Assembly (NCBI GenBank): GCA_015179045.1
Contig: WHUZ01000004.1
Span: 1,488,001 to 1,552,000 of the forward strand
Reading direction: 5' to 3'
Length of the DNA: 64,000 nucleotides
Source: Kalaharituber pfeilii
Taxonomy: Eukaryota > Ascomycota > Pezizomycetes > Pezizales > Pezizaceae
Shown here in pieces: positions 30,994-42,231 of the stretch (positions within the stretch are counted from its first letter, which is position 1; each line of letters starts with the position of its first letter). A program made the position numbers and the translations under genes. The notes beneath the pieces were generated by a model. It had not been told where the DNA came from. It saw only the letters and a list, made by a program, of their open reading frames with translations, and did not search any database.

Positions 30994-31650
30994 TGAACTT
31001 GCCAAGCGGTCGAGTTGCGACGATTATCACGATGTCTACGATTACAGCAACATGTAGGTGTAACTTAGGACAACGCTTAGAACTTACCATTTGTATAGAG
31101 GCCGTTTAGGCCTCTATATATAGGCGTCCAGCGTGTAAGTTATTGCATTACACTCAGGCTATTTAACATTGAGTGCTAATTAGCAAGCTTCTTTGTCACG
31201 GTCATCATCATCATGGCATCATTACCATGCGTCATCTCTCATCAGCATGTTATCATTGATACTTTGTGCGGTCACCCTGACAACGGTGCTCTGCTGTCGA
31301 GTTTTGCCGATGTTGAGCTCTTACGCTTCGGACCTGCCATGCCATCAAGCTGCTTTACTGTTATTTACGAGAAGGTAGCATCGGCGAGTCGGGCGTGCAA
31401 TTCGTGGGAAATTGAGCCAGTCTACCTCACCTCACGCCGTCGGCTCAGATCTGCCATACCTGTCAAATTGAGCTCATTTTACCTCATCTCATGCTGTCCG
31501 GCCGGACCTGCCATACGTGTCAAATTCAGCTCATTCCACCTCATCCCACGCTGGCAGGTCGGGCTGCCACATAAATCAAATTCAGCTCATTCTACATCAT
31601 CTCGTGCCGTCGGGTCGGACCTGTCATATCTATCAAATTCAGCCCATGTT

Positions 31651-32001
31651 TTTTTTTTTTTTTTTTTTAAGTCAATACTCGCGTGCCGCCCAGAGGGCTA
31701 TGGCGAGGGTCTTAATTCAAGAAAGTAAAAAAACACCAAACCTAACTACCTCTCTAAATACATGTATTGCCCGCGGGTCCTACCATGTTGCGGGTGGCGC
31801 CCCGTATGACCTCCTACTTCCGTCCCCGCTCCGACTCATACCGGGCACATTTGTGCCATCGCCCGCTCAGTCTCACCTTCTCGACTTCCGCCTCTTTCTC
31901 CAGATAAAGCACCACCGAGCTTGTCTTTTTGCCCTCCTCCTCCAACAAACCCTTCTTCCTGAGCCAGCGGATCCCCTTGATCTTCCCCAACTCCCGATTC
32001 T
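31651..32001 (-). mobile_element. ORF1-only LINE derivative, copy 1
   Basis: Flanks CAGCCCATGTT (31640-31650) and CAGCTCATGTT (32002-32012). Poly(A), T1 tail and a short UTR, then directly the C-terminus of a LINE ORF1 (gag-like) rather than ORF2. On the minus strand it reads LGKIKGIRWLRKKGLLEEEG, AKRQARWCFI in a shifted frame, and an ESERGRK-like end. It matches the longer copy at 62815-63484. Confidence 0.78.
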
Positions 32002-32151
32002 CAGCTCATGTTGCCATATCTCACACCGCCGGGGCAGGCATACCGTATGTTGCAAATTCGGCTCATTCTACCTCATCTCACATCGTCGAATAGGGCCTGC
32101 CAAACCTGTCGAGTTTAACTCATTCTGCAGCATCTCGTGCCAGTAGGTTAG

Positions 32152-32504
32152 TAGTGAGCGGCACGAGCTAGCTCGAGCCGAGCTGGAGGGTGAGCTCGAG
32201 CCAGCTCGTGAGTAGGTGAGCTCGGCTCGAGCCTGGATTGATTATATACATAATATTGACAAACTAAACTAAACTAAGCTAAATTTTCATCTTTCTCACT
32301 ACTATCAGCTAAATTGTGCATTTCGAAGTTGTTGGTAGGTCAGAATGAGCTCCAAGTCTCTAATTGTTACTATTTTAGGTATTTACAGTTTATGAAACCT
32401 TGCACTAGCTAAGGATTTTAGCGAGCTGTGAAGAAAAACACAAGCATGATCTTGGCTCGTTTGAGCTCGAGCTGGCAGTCGAGCTCGGCTCGTGCCGCTC
32501 ACTA
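32152..32504. mobile_element. hAT-like MITE C2
   Basis: Perfect TIRs TAGTGAGCGGCACGAGC and the perfect 8-bp duplication TAGGTTAG (32144-32151, 32505-32512). At 353 bp it is an internally deleted form of C1, with the same subterminal GAGCTCG-rich arms. Confidence 0.92.
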
Positions 32505-32924
32505 TAGGTTAGGCCCGCCATACCTGTCAAATTCAGCTCATGGTGCCTAATCTCGCGCTATTATGTCAGGCCGGCTATACGTGCCAAATTTAGCTTATTC
32601 TGCCTCATCTCGTGGGCCGGCCATACCTGTCAACCTTCTCACGCCGTCGTTAGGTTGGGCCTTCCATGCCAGTCAAATTCAGCTCACTCTACCTCATCTC
32701 ATGGCGGTAGGTGGGGCCTGCTATACCTGTAAAATTGAGTTCATTCTTCTTCACCTGAGGCCGTGGGGCCGGACCTACCATATCTCTTAAATTCAACTCA
32801 TTCTGCCACATCTCATGCTATCAGGCCGGACCTGTCATATCTATGTCATAAATCGGTCCGGGTCGGGTCAGGGTACAGGACCCAGGTACGGGCGGGCGGC
32901 AGGCGCCGGGGCGATTTCACAGCA

Positions 32925-33221
32925 GAGGCAGAGGCAGAGGCAGAGGCAGAGCCGGTCGGAGCTATGTGATACCGAGAGGTAGATGTATTTGAAAGCTAAA
33001 TACACAACTTGGGTAGAATACAAGTTGTTGCGTGGAGAGGCAAGAGAGAGGAGGGGGAGGGCCTCTTTATAGAAAGCCCTCGGTGGCAAATCCAAGCAAA
33101 CAAGCAAACGAGCAAACAAACAAACGAAGTACATGGAAAACCGAGGAAACGACTGGAAGTACATGGAAAACCAAGGAAACGACTGGCAGTACATGGAAGG
33201 CCAAGGAAATAACTGGAAGCA
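32925..33221 (+). repeat. hexanucleotide and 30-bp tandem repeats
   Basis: CAGAGG hexamers occur at about 32925-32950. A 30-bp unit starting TACATGGAAAACCGAGGAAA is repeated three times at about 33130-33221. The unit is translated as a short STWKTKETTG-like repeat, but no gene context is seen. Confidence 0.75.
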
Positions 33222-33283
33222 GGTAGAAGCGTCAGGAATATCCGGGAATGAGCTCGGCGATACCTGTCGCTGGTGGATTCCGG

Positions 33284-33393
33284 AGTCTTCCAGAAGGTTC
33301 TAGGGCTTTCCGGCTGGTTCTACGGCTTTCCGGCAGGTTCTGGGATCCGGGTTCTTCTAGCAGATTCTGGCAGGTTCTCGGGTTCGGGTTGTT
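33284..33393 (+). repeat. degenerate GGTTCT/TTTCCGG repeat
   Basis: Alternating GGTTCT and CTTTCCGGC blocks with a spacing of about 22 bp immediately before the T2 LINE insertion site. Confidence 0.6.
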
Positions 33394-33406
33394 AAGCGAT
33401 TACCGG

Positions 33407-35151
33407 ACGGGTACTGGGATATGGGGCGGCTCAGGGAGAAAGTGAAGGTGGCAATGGCGGAGGTGGCGGAAGAAGATCAGATCCCGCTGGAGGAGTCGAA
33501 GTGGGAGATGATAACTTTCGGAGTGGGGAAAAGGTGGAAGAAGGAGGGGGAGATGCTGAAGTGGCTGGGAGTCATTTTCGACGAGAAGCTGACCTTCAGT
33601 GCGCATTGGCGAAATAGGTTGAGTAGGGCGAGGAGGCTGGCAGGGGCACTCTCAGGACTGGGAAACCGGGACTGGGGATGTCACCACGGAGCTGGCGGCA
33701 GGCGTACACAGGGATGGTGAGGGCGGTGGCGATGTGGGGGAGTGAGATCGGGTGGAGGGGCCAGAAGGAGTGGAGGAAGGAGATGGAGCGATTACAGCTG
33801 CAAGTTTTGAAGAGGGCAGCTGGAGGGGGAGAGGTGCCGGGGTGGAAGGGGTGAATGCGGTTTGCGGAGTGGAAGACGTGGAGACGGTCCTGGATGGCGC
33901 GCAAGCGAGAGCGATCGTCCGGGAGGTGGAGGCGCCGTCAGAGCTGGCGGAGCTTTGCACGGGCGACTTCGGAGGGAGTGAGGAGAGAGAGGAGGAGGCG
34001 AGAAACTGGAGAGACTGGGGGCTGCAGTGGGCGGCGGTCGAGAATGATGGGTACGAAGCAGTGCTGGACCGCTGGCAAGGTCAGTGGGCGAGGTTCTCGG
34101 AGGAGGGGGAGGAGATCTCGTGGGGAGGGGGGTGTGAGAAGGTGGAGGTGGAGACCGCGGTGAGGCTGGGAAGAAAGAAGGGGGGAAGGGAGGAGTGGGA
34201 GACCTCGGTTGAGGAAGCCGGAAGAGGGAGGGCGGTCCTGTTCTCGGATGGTAGCAAGGTCGAGGACAGCAAGGTGGGGGCGGGGGTGTGGGGAGATCAG
34301 CGGTGGTGGCGGAGGTAGTAGGGAGAACGGCGACGGTTTTTGACGGGGAGGTGAGGGGGGTGAGAAGGGCGCTGGAGAGTGTACCGGAGGAGGTACCGGT
34401 CCTGGTTTGCTTAGATTCTGAAGCTGCTGTCATGGCGATTCAGAAGGCAGGCAAGGAGGGAAAGGGAACGACCGAGGATGTGAGGAGAGTGGTGGATGCC
34501 GTAGCGAGGAGGAAGAAGAAGGGAGGGGATGCGAAGCTGATGTGGGTCAAGGCTCACATCGGAATCGCAGGAAATGAGAAGGCGGATGAGTGGGCGAAGA
34601 AGGGGACGGTGATGCAGGGGAAGGAGGTGGCCACCGGAAGTGGGGTGCGCCAGAGGGTGAAGGCGTGGAGGAAGGAGAAGAGAGAAGTGGACGGCTTTGG
34701 AGGAGGAAAGGTCATGGAGTGGAATAGGATAGCAGTATCCAATTTCACTGCCTTGCGCCTGGAGAGAGGGAGGTGTGCGGTGTGGTTGAAGAGGATAGGG
34801 GCGGCTGAGTCGGATAAGTGCAGGTGCGGGGAGGTGCAAACCGGGGAGCACCTCGCTTTCCGATGCAGAAGTCAGAAGAACCGCCCAGAAGGTTTTGAGA
34901 GGTGGAGCGACATGGGAAAGGATTGGAAAAGAAAGGCGGAGAATGGGGAGGAGTATGACGTTTTAGAGAATTTCTTCGCTGGGGTCAAGTTCTAGAAGCT
35001 AGGAGAGCGGGGGCGACGGCGCGTGGGGGCCATGTATGTAGAGAGTTAGTTTAGCCTGTCTCCGGGCTATGAGGGCTTGCCCAGGGACCCTGCCATGGCT
35101 TAGTGCTACAAGCGGGGTTATGTGATTAAAAAAAAAAAAAAAAAAAAAAAA
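33407..35151 (+). mobile_element. LINE T2, 5'-truncated
   Basis: Duplication AAGCGATTACCGG (33394-33406; right copy ends 35164, merging with the A run). It starts within the end of the RT domain (QIPLEESKWEMITFG, MLKWLGVIFDEKLTF, LAGALSGLGN). A connection region follows in a shifted frame (33752-34318: NWRDWGLQWAAVENDGYEAV), then RNase H across a frameshift near 34300 (VLFSDGSKVED, FDGEVRGVRRAL, LVCLDSEAAV, LMWVKAHIGIAGNEKADEWA). The knuckle is CRCGEVQTGEHLAFRC and the ORF stops at 34995. T2 tail from about 35053, then poly(A). Confidence 0.92.
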
Positions 35152-35308
35152 AAGCGATTACCGGGATGCTGGCGGCCATGTTGCTTAAGTGACCTTACAG
35201 GTGCAGGGATATATACCGGAGTGCTAGAAGTCAAATGCGACTGGGTTCAATCCGGCTTGAGGCGTAACCAGGAGTACTTACGACGAGTGGCTGCGATTCC
35301 TGTAACTA

Positions 35309-36091
35309 CAGTCTAACCTTGCTATACCGGACCTCGCTATACCGGAAACCTTGCTATACCGGATGGCCTCTGATTCGGACATCCATTTCCCATACAAATT
35401 GCCCTTGCTATACCGGACGCCCTAACAATACCGGACCGGACAGAAACCCCCCGACAACTACCCCCCTGTCTCCATACAAATAATATTTGCTATACCGGAC
35501 ACGCTAATACTAATACATCTTAGACTACCCCACTTTACCACTTAGTCTGGTTGTTTACCACTCTGTTGCTGTCACTGCTACCACCATTACTGCTGCCATC
35601 GATAAAACTGGTGTCACCGCTGCTGCTATCGCTACTGCCACCACTGCTGCTAATGCTGCTGCCACCACTGCTGCTACCTCTGCTGCCGCCACCGATGTCA
35701 CCATTGCTGCTACTACTGCTGTCGCTGCTGCTGGTGGAAGACTGGAGCTATGCTTGTAGAGTTTGAAGCTTTTTTTGTGTGAATTGATAGGCTTTTAGAG
35801 AAACAGTCAGAGTTGCATATTCTGGCTATAGTCGATGCTTGTGTATTTGATACTCCCCAAGAACTTTTAAGACTTGACACTTTTCTAGATGGTGAGAGCA
35901 ATGAATATCGAATAGACTTGGATTTAGTTAATGTTTGCTACACTTGTTTATTTCCTACTCTAGTAATTTCTATATAAATTTTTGCCATCCCCCTTTTACA
36001 ACTGCCAAGCATTTTATTCTATACCGGAACCTTGCTATACCGGATGAAAAGTGCTGGATTTTTACTCGTCCGGTATAGCAAGGTTAGACTG
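35309..36091. mobile_element. pogo-like element D1
   Basis: TIRs CAGTCTAACCTTGCTATACC and its inverse, with a TA target on each side (35307-35308, 36092-36093). The motif TTGCTATACCGGA/C recurs several times inside both ends. The interior has a GCTGCTxCC microsatellite (35570-35740) and a stretch LLEKQSELHILAIVDACVFD that could be a remnant of a transposase C-terminus. Confidence 0.85.
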
Positions 36092-36093
36092 TA

Positions 36094-37200
36094 TAGTACT
36101 ATAATAGCCGACAGTAGGTCTGAGCCGATGGCAGGTCTGAGCCGATGGCAGGTCTGAGCTGACGTTAGGTCTTGGCATTTTGACCAAATTTCTTGGCACT
36201 ATGACCACATTGGGACGAAAAACACTGAGCCGCTTGTAACCAACCCATCCACTCCTCAGCAAGCTGAGTTCGCTCCTGGGCAAAAAAAAAAAAAAAAAAA
36301 TGGGTGCATATGATCGGCTTAGCAAAAAGACCCCGTCAGTACCGTCTTGGCATGCTTTCAATGTAATCGAAGTACCGTAGGCATCAAGCGCTATGAATAC
36401 GTCACTTCAGTGGTATTACAATCAGTCCCTGCGGGGAAGTGTAAGCGGGCTTTCATACGCCTCCTTCGGCAGCGGATTCAAGTTACTTGCAACCGCTTGG
36501 GACGAAGACATAGAGTAATTGGTGACTATGCATTAATCAGCCGTTCCAATACCTTTGAACCAGCGAGTGCTTGGAATTCGATTTCAAGCTGCCTTTCCCT
36601 CATGACGGCAGCCTATCCCGCCGCCTGGATGTACGGATACCTTCGCCGCGATCATCATCTTGTCTTTCTTATAATGCTTTCTGCTTCGTCGAAATGCCTA
36701 CGCTGGATATGTGAATGCAGATGATTCTCTTGAGGGGATGCGCAAGTGCACACGCAATCACAGTAGATGATGAGGCTGGCATATGCCTATGCATCAGCTA
36801 CAGTGATTGTAGAGAAGAACCTGGTTAATCGGTAATTGACTCGGGACTGGTACAGTTGAAGTATGGATAAACACAGGCGACTGTAGGAGTCATAATGCGC
36901 AGAAATAGCTACGGAGGCAGAATATCTGAGCACAACGGACATTCCTTTGGAGCAAGGAACCATTGGATAATTGGAGGAACAATTGTGGATTCACCAATCG
37001 AGCAATGCTAAAGGCTCGATCTGCAGACATAGAGCGAGAACTTTCCCAATGGCTTTGCTACTGTGGTTTCTGCCTACTAAACAACAAAAAACGGGATCTC
37101 CTACAAACCTGGGATTTCTAAGCGGCTTTCCACCATCAAAATTTTACTACTATTTCGCCCTCGTATGACGATATGTACCAATGAAAGTTTTTCCTCTCGC
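36094..37200. other. repeat remnants; no gene recognised
   Basis: A 17-18-bp unit GGTCTGAGCCGATGGCA is repeated three times at 36116-36165. A segment CTCCTCAGCAAGCTGAGTTC + GCTCCTGGGC followed by poly(A) (36250-36300) recurs near 62242-62274. A 125-codon frame (36347-36724) has no recognised domain. Confidence 0.5.
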
Positions 37201-37290
37201 TCGGTGAATCGTCAACAGTTCAGAACTGTTCTGGCCCACCGACGAACATTTTCCGGTTCGCGAACCGGCCAGCCGATTCGTGAACCGGCC

Positions 37291-37327
37291 GGCCCCGTGA
37301 AAAACATATGGTGTTTTTCACGGGGCC
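37291..37327. repeat. perfect 16-bp hairpin
   Basis: GGCCCCGTGAAAAACA, loop TATGG, TGTTTTTCACGGGGCC: a perfect inverted repeat with 16-bp arms within the left arm of element E. Confidence 0.95.
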
Positions 37328-37407
37328 AGCCCAGCCACGAACACCTGGCCCAGCGGCGAACATGAATGTACCTCGATGTACCTATATGTAATATATATAC
37401 TCGCTTA

Positions 37408-37582
37408 TTTTTTTTTTTTTATATATCATTACTCGCATGCCACCTTGCAGGCTATGGCGAGGGTTTAGATCCATGAATGATAATCAACGGAAAAATAAGT
37501 AACAGAAAAGGAGATAAAGTGAAAATATGACCGGTTACTCCGCCGCCCAGTCCATCACCTCCGCCAACGTTCTCTCCCCCCC
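37408..37582 (-). mobile_element. LINE T1 3' fragment
   Basis: Poly(A) as T 37408-37420, T1 tail (CATTACTCGCATGCCACC ... GGCTATGGCGAGG), UTR, and the ORF2 end reading ERTLAEVMDWAAE on the minus strand. Confidence 0.82.
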
Positions 37583-38967
37583 CTATATGATTTAATGTAA
37601 TAGTGATCTATAATACAGCCAGCTAAGCAATTTCCACAGTCTCCTATTCCCCTATGCAGTCATCTATGTACAAACAATAGTATTATATACATCACTATGT
37701 TCACTCTCTAACTCTTATTATCTACTGTTTCTGGTAATACAACCACCAAAAGTTTCATTCTTGGCATCAACGCAATCCCTGTTACCGCCACAATATAATA
37801 CCAGAATGGCGGAGGATTCCGGATATCTCTACCTATGAAGATAACACTCCAAAATTTTGCTTAGAGTAAGAAGAATACTAGAAGCATATTTAGTAATTTT
37901 CTTCTCGTGTTTTGGTTAACAATAATTTAGTTATGATTAGAAATTGGTATTCTTAACTACAGTAGTCTAGAAGCGTAGTGAATTATTAATTAAATTGTCT
38001 GTATTATCTTCTAGTATGTGGGTAAGAAGTAGCAACTTGCTGCTCATATTAGCAACTTATTACCGACAGCAACTTTCAAGTGGCAACTTGTAGGTGGCAA
38101 CTTGTCAGTGGCAATAAGGCTGTGCTAGCACACAGTAACTGGCTTATCAATTAACAGTGGTAGCAGAATGTTTCTCTATACTCACTGGTAGTACGTAGAG
38201 GTACCTAGTGGTACTTGTACCAAACCAGTGTTCGTCGGTGGGCTGGCCCATTCGCGAATTGGCCAGCCCACCGACGAATTGGCCGATTCGCGAATGGGCC
38301 TGGCCGGTTCGCGAACCGCAATGTTCGTCGGTAGGCCAGAACAGAACCAAATTTGACTACGATATAGAGGTAGAGTCACAGCGGATAAAGTGATAAAAAC
38401 AAGCAACAGCCCGTACTGTTTCTTCTCACTAATGTTTGAAAGAGTCTACGAAATCAAGTTGGAATACCTAAGGATTTATGTGAAATTCAAACCAAATTTT
38501 ACCGCATTTCCACCGCAAGCAGGGGGGTAGTTTCTCTAAGCACTTAGACGTGAGTAAATAATAAATCCAGAAAACTTTTTGTTATGCAGACAATTACACC
38601 TTAAGTGCAGACAATATGAGCCAGTGTCAGTCTCACCACAAAAGAACACTTGAGCTCGCAAGCACCAAAAGAGAGCAATTAGGTGTTAAGAAACAGCAGT
38701 CAAGTTCTGCCAGCAAGCAGTAGGTAGCAGTCAGTTATCGATGTATCAAAAAAGCGAAAGAGCTGAACTCTCGGGGTGAAAATTTTTCGCTGGAGGATAA
38801 GAATGCATTACTGGATATTACATAATGCAAGTAGGAATAGGTGCAAATGATGCGAATGTGAATTTAAATATCCTCTATATGATATAGTTTTATAACTTCT
38901 ATGCTACTTTAGCAGTAGTGTACTTTAACTAACTGCTTTTGTAATTTATTGTTTATTCAAGTGAGTA

Positions 38968-39387
38968 CAGTTTTCCCTTGCTATACCGGATCTGTAAAAT
39001 CTGGCCTTTTTCGTCCGGTATAGCAAGGTTCCGTTATAGAATAAAATGCTTGGCAGAACAGAATAGGGATGGGCAGCAAAAATAATGTAATTGGGAACAA
39101 CGACAGCCTAATTTTATTATGTAATGTTACGTTTAGTAAGCATCTGAAGGTGAATGCAATGTGGGATAGCCAAGATTGGACGTATCGTGTTAGTGTATCC
39201 GGTATAGCAAATATAAGTTGTATGGAGACAGGGGGTAAGTGCCTGGCAATTCCTGTCCGGTCCGGTATTCTTAGTGCGTCCGGTATAGCAAGAGAGTTTT
39301 GTATGGGAGCGGGATGTAGCAACCTGAGAGCATCCGGTATAGCAAGGTTTCCGGTACAACGAGGTCCGGTATAGCAAGGGAAAACTG
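38968..39387. mobile_element. pogo-like MITE D2
   Basis: A 420-bp element with TIRs CAGTTTTCCCTTGCTATACC and the exact inverse, between TA (38966-38967) and TA (39388-39389). Copies of the TCCGGTATAGCAA motif occur in the interior. No coding capacity. Confidence 0.9.
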
Positions 39388-39675
39388 TATTTGAAAGAGG
39401 GGGGGTACCCCTCCTTTCAACAATTTGTTTCGCATGCGCTACCAAACAATAAAACAGGGATACGGACCCCAGTTTTGTTTCATAGCCAGGGTTTGAGGAG
39501 TGCAGGGCTCCCAGCACAAAAAAAAAAACGCCTTGTCCTGACTGTTTGCGTGTATTTTATGAAATGTGAGGCCAAGGCTTGGCTGAAAAGATTTTGCTTA
39601 AATCATTCGCCTTGGCTGTATCATATTCAAAACTAGCCTGAACCAAGAACCAGGATGCCGGTTCCTGCGTTAACG

Positions 39676-41540
39676 TGCCCGAAGTGGTAACGATCTGCCC
39701 CCCTGTAACGATCCACTCTCTGGGCACTCCTCGTCATACATTCCTCGCTCTACTACTTATTTTGGATATATTGCAACTATAGAAAGTGCTTAACATCATA
39801 CCAATTTGACATCGCTGAATCAGAATTTGCTATCATAATCAGGAAAAAAATCAAAATTCCATTATTTACAACTAAATTTATTATTATTCACCTAATTTGA
39901 GCTCTCCCTATATATAGTATAGCTCAACATCCTCGAAATCAGGAGAATAATATAGAAAACTAGTAATTCTCATCTATCTAGGGCTGGTCTTTTTATTAAA
40001 AGTCAATATTACATATACAGATCATGTGGGATGCAGTGCACCTTCAATTGTATAGAAATAGTTTATGTTCCTGAGCTAATCTCCATACCTTGATCTGACC
40101 ATCAGTGTTCCTAGACTCCTCAAGTGATTCAGGAATACCAGGACTTGAAGTAATAGTAGTTGAAGCACTAGGGGTGGTAACAGTTACTCCTTCTGAGGTG
40201 CCAGGTATGACAGAAGAGACCTATGGCTCAAATCTGCTATTGGAACCTTCTTCTACCCACCCCCCCTTCTAGTATTCAGACCCTCCTATCTCATGAACTA
40301 AAGATCTTTCCCAGCCCCAGCCTTGCATGTGAGTTCCTCTATGGTATCTTTTTGTAACTTGTTCAGCTGCAGCCATCTCTCTCTATTTTCGTTCCTCTTT
40401 TGCCTTACTTTCTCGATCCATCGCTGCTAACTACTTTGCATATCAGCGGCTTCTTTCTTATCCTAAACTATTTTCGCACCTTCTGAAGTTTCTCTTCCTC
40501 CTTTCTGACCTTCGCTGGTACTCTCTGTTTCCTTTTCGACATCTCCTACTATTTTTTCCTTCTATTTCCAGTATTGCTTTAACTTCAGCTCGAGGCGGCA
40601 TAGGAGGAAGTGAGTGAATATAACGTCTTGGGCGTCTTGGGTAGAGAACCGCATCCCACCAGATCAGTGAAAAAACACTGGACTAGTGACGTTTACTAGT
40701 CCTCTGCATAGCTCATTTAGCAATACGCACCTGCATCCCATATATCTGCTGTCGCATTTCGCATACGTCGCATATACGCTCTATCGGCCACCCGAGGTGA
40801 CCCATGACAGCAAGGCAAAAGAAGAACGAAAAGAGAGAGAGATGGCTGCAGCTGAACAAGTTACAAAAAGATACCATAGAGGAACTCACATGCAAGGCTG
40901 GGGCTGGGAAAGATCTTTAGTTCATGAGATAGGAGGGTCTGAATACTAGAAGGGGGGGTGGGTAGAAGAAGGTTCCAATAGCAGATTTGAGCCATAGGTC
41001 TCTTCTGTCATACCTGGCACCTCAGAAGGAGTTACTGTTACCACCCCTAGTGCTTCAACTACTACTACTTCAAGTCCTGGTATTCCTGAATCACTTGAGG
41101 AGTCTAGGAACACTGAAGGTCAGATCAAGGTAGCTCACGAATATAAACTACTTCTATACAATTGAAGGTGCATTGCATCCCACATGATCTGTATATGCAA
41201 TATTGACTTTTAATAAAAAGACCAGCCCTAGATAGATGAGAATTACTAGTTTTCTATATAATTTTTCTGATTTCGAGAATGTTGAGCTATACTATATACA
41301 GGGAGGACTCAACTTAGGTAAATAATGATAAATTTAGTTGTAAATATTGGAATTTTGATTTTTTCCTCATTATGATAGCAAATTCTGATTCAGCGATGTC
41401 GAATTGGTATAATGTTAAGCAATTTCTATAGTTGCAATATATTCAAATAAAAGTAGTCGAGTGAGGAATGCATGACGAGGAGTGCCCAGAGAGTGGATCG
41501 TTACAGGGGGGCAGATCGTTACCACATCGGGCACGCTACC
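39676..41540. repeat. inverted repeat with 0.73-0.75-kb arms
   Basis: Left arm 39676-40421 and right arm 40811-41540 are near-identical inverted copies: CGTGCCCGAAGTGGTAACGA outer ends, CTTGAAGTAATAGTAGTTGA, and inner ends near CTTTTGCCTT. A spacer of about 390 bp separates them. Read inward to outward, each arm encodes the same short frame (MAAAEQVTKRYHRGTHMQGW), stop-interrupted downstream. It looks like a head-to-head dimer of a transposon end or a foldback element; no target duplication was found. Confidence 0.85.
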
Positions 41541-42231
41541 AAACCATGGATTATGTTCTGGGAGGCAGCTTCACACTAGTCTCATGTTAACCAATGGCCA
41601 TTTAGCCTTAGTAACACACACAAACCATGTCAGAGATTGCAGGGCCCGTGAGTATTTTTGTTGTAGGCAGGTAGAATTGGGCACAAACTCGGAGGGGCGG
41701 AGGGCGACGCGTCCTGATATTTTGTTAGGGATGATATTTTATCGTTAACATTTTATTTTCTGTCTTCTCGATTGATTCTTCCTCAGAAGTTTACCCGCAA
41801 ATTTAACGGACTGATCTTGTTGATTTCGAGAGCACCGTACAATACAATTCAAGTCGCCTCAAGTCGTAAGGCAATTAAATCCAGTGGCTTCTGAGGTAGG
41901 GAACATCCTGCGGTCTCCCAAGATGATGATTTTGATTTGAAATTTGCATTTTATAGGAGTATTACAATCTCGCGACTTGAACGGAACTGGACTTGATTCT
42001 CATCCAGGGGGATTTGATTTGATTGATATATATAATTTCCAACAAATATATAAAAGATGCCGCCAGTGCGAAAGAACCGAAAAGCAAATGCTGGGGTGGG
42101 TAGTACATAATTTCCTTAGTATTAATATGAATGGGACTGGAATTGGGGCAAAAGTGAAATAGGAAATATATATGAGTTCATATATTTCACTCAAGACTGA
42201 TACACTGACATATTCCGGTCGATAGAACCTC
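41541..42231. other. no recognised gene; possible 5' exons of next gene
   Basis: Two frames of 70-90 codons (41482-41748, 41944-42162) have no recognised domain. Confidence 0.3.

Larger units (their letters stand above)
31395..32850 (+). repeat. 57-bp imperfect minisatellite island
   Basis: Units of about 57 bp contain CCTCATCTCA, GGACCTGCCATACCTGTCAA and ATTCAGCTCATT. Successive units start at 31425, 31482, 31539 and 31595. The array resumes at 32002, and again at 32513 after a second insertion, with about a dozen units in total and 70-85% similarity by eye. Two mobile elements (31651-32001, 32152-32504) interrupt it. No coding function is evident. Confidence 0.82.
37226..38344. mobile_element. 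inverted-repeat element E
   Basis: Ends CTGTTCTGGCCCACCGACGA and, inverted, CTGTTCTGGCCTACCGACGA. Both arms carry palindromes of the GGTTCGCGAACC / ATTCGCGAAT type. No ORF of a transposase is seen and no target duplication could be fixed. A T1 LINE fragment lies inside (37408-37582). Confidence 0.72.

Noticed and set aside
33792..34433. 213-codon proline/serine-rich frame on the minus strand
   Set aside because: Antisense shadow of GC-rich T2 LINE ORF2; composition is that of a reversed charged helix region.
35551..35766. Leucine/proline-rich frame
   Set aside because: Translation of a GCTGCTxCC microsatellite inside the D1 element.
36262..36283. GAGTTCGCTCCTG as an RNA polymerase III B box of a tRNA
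   Set aside because: No A box, acceptor stem or cloverleaf can be drawn around it.
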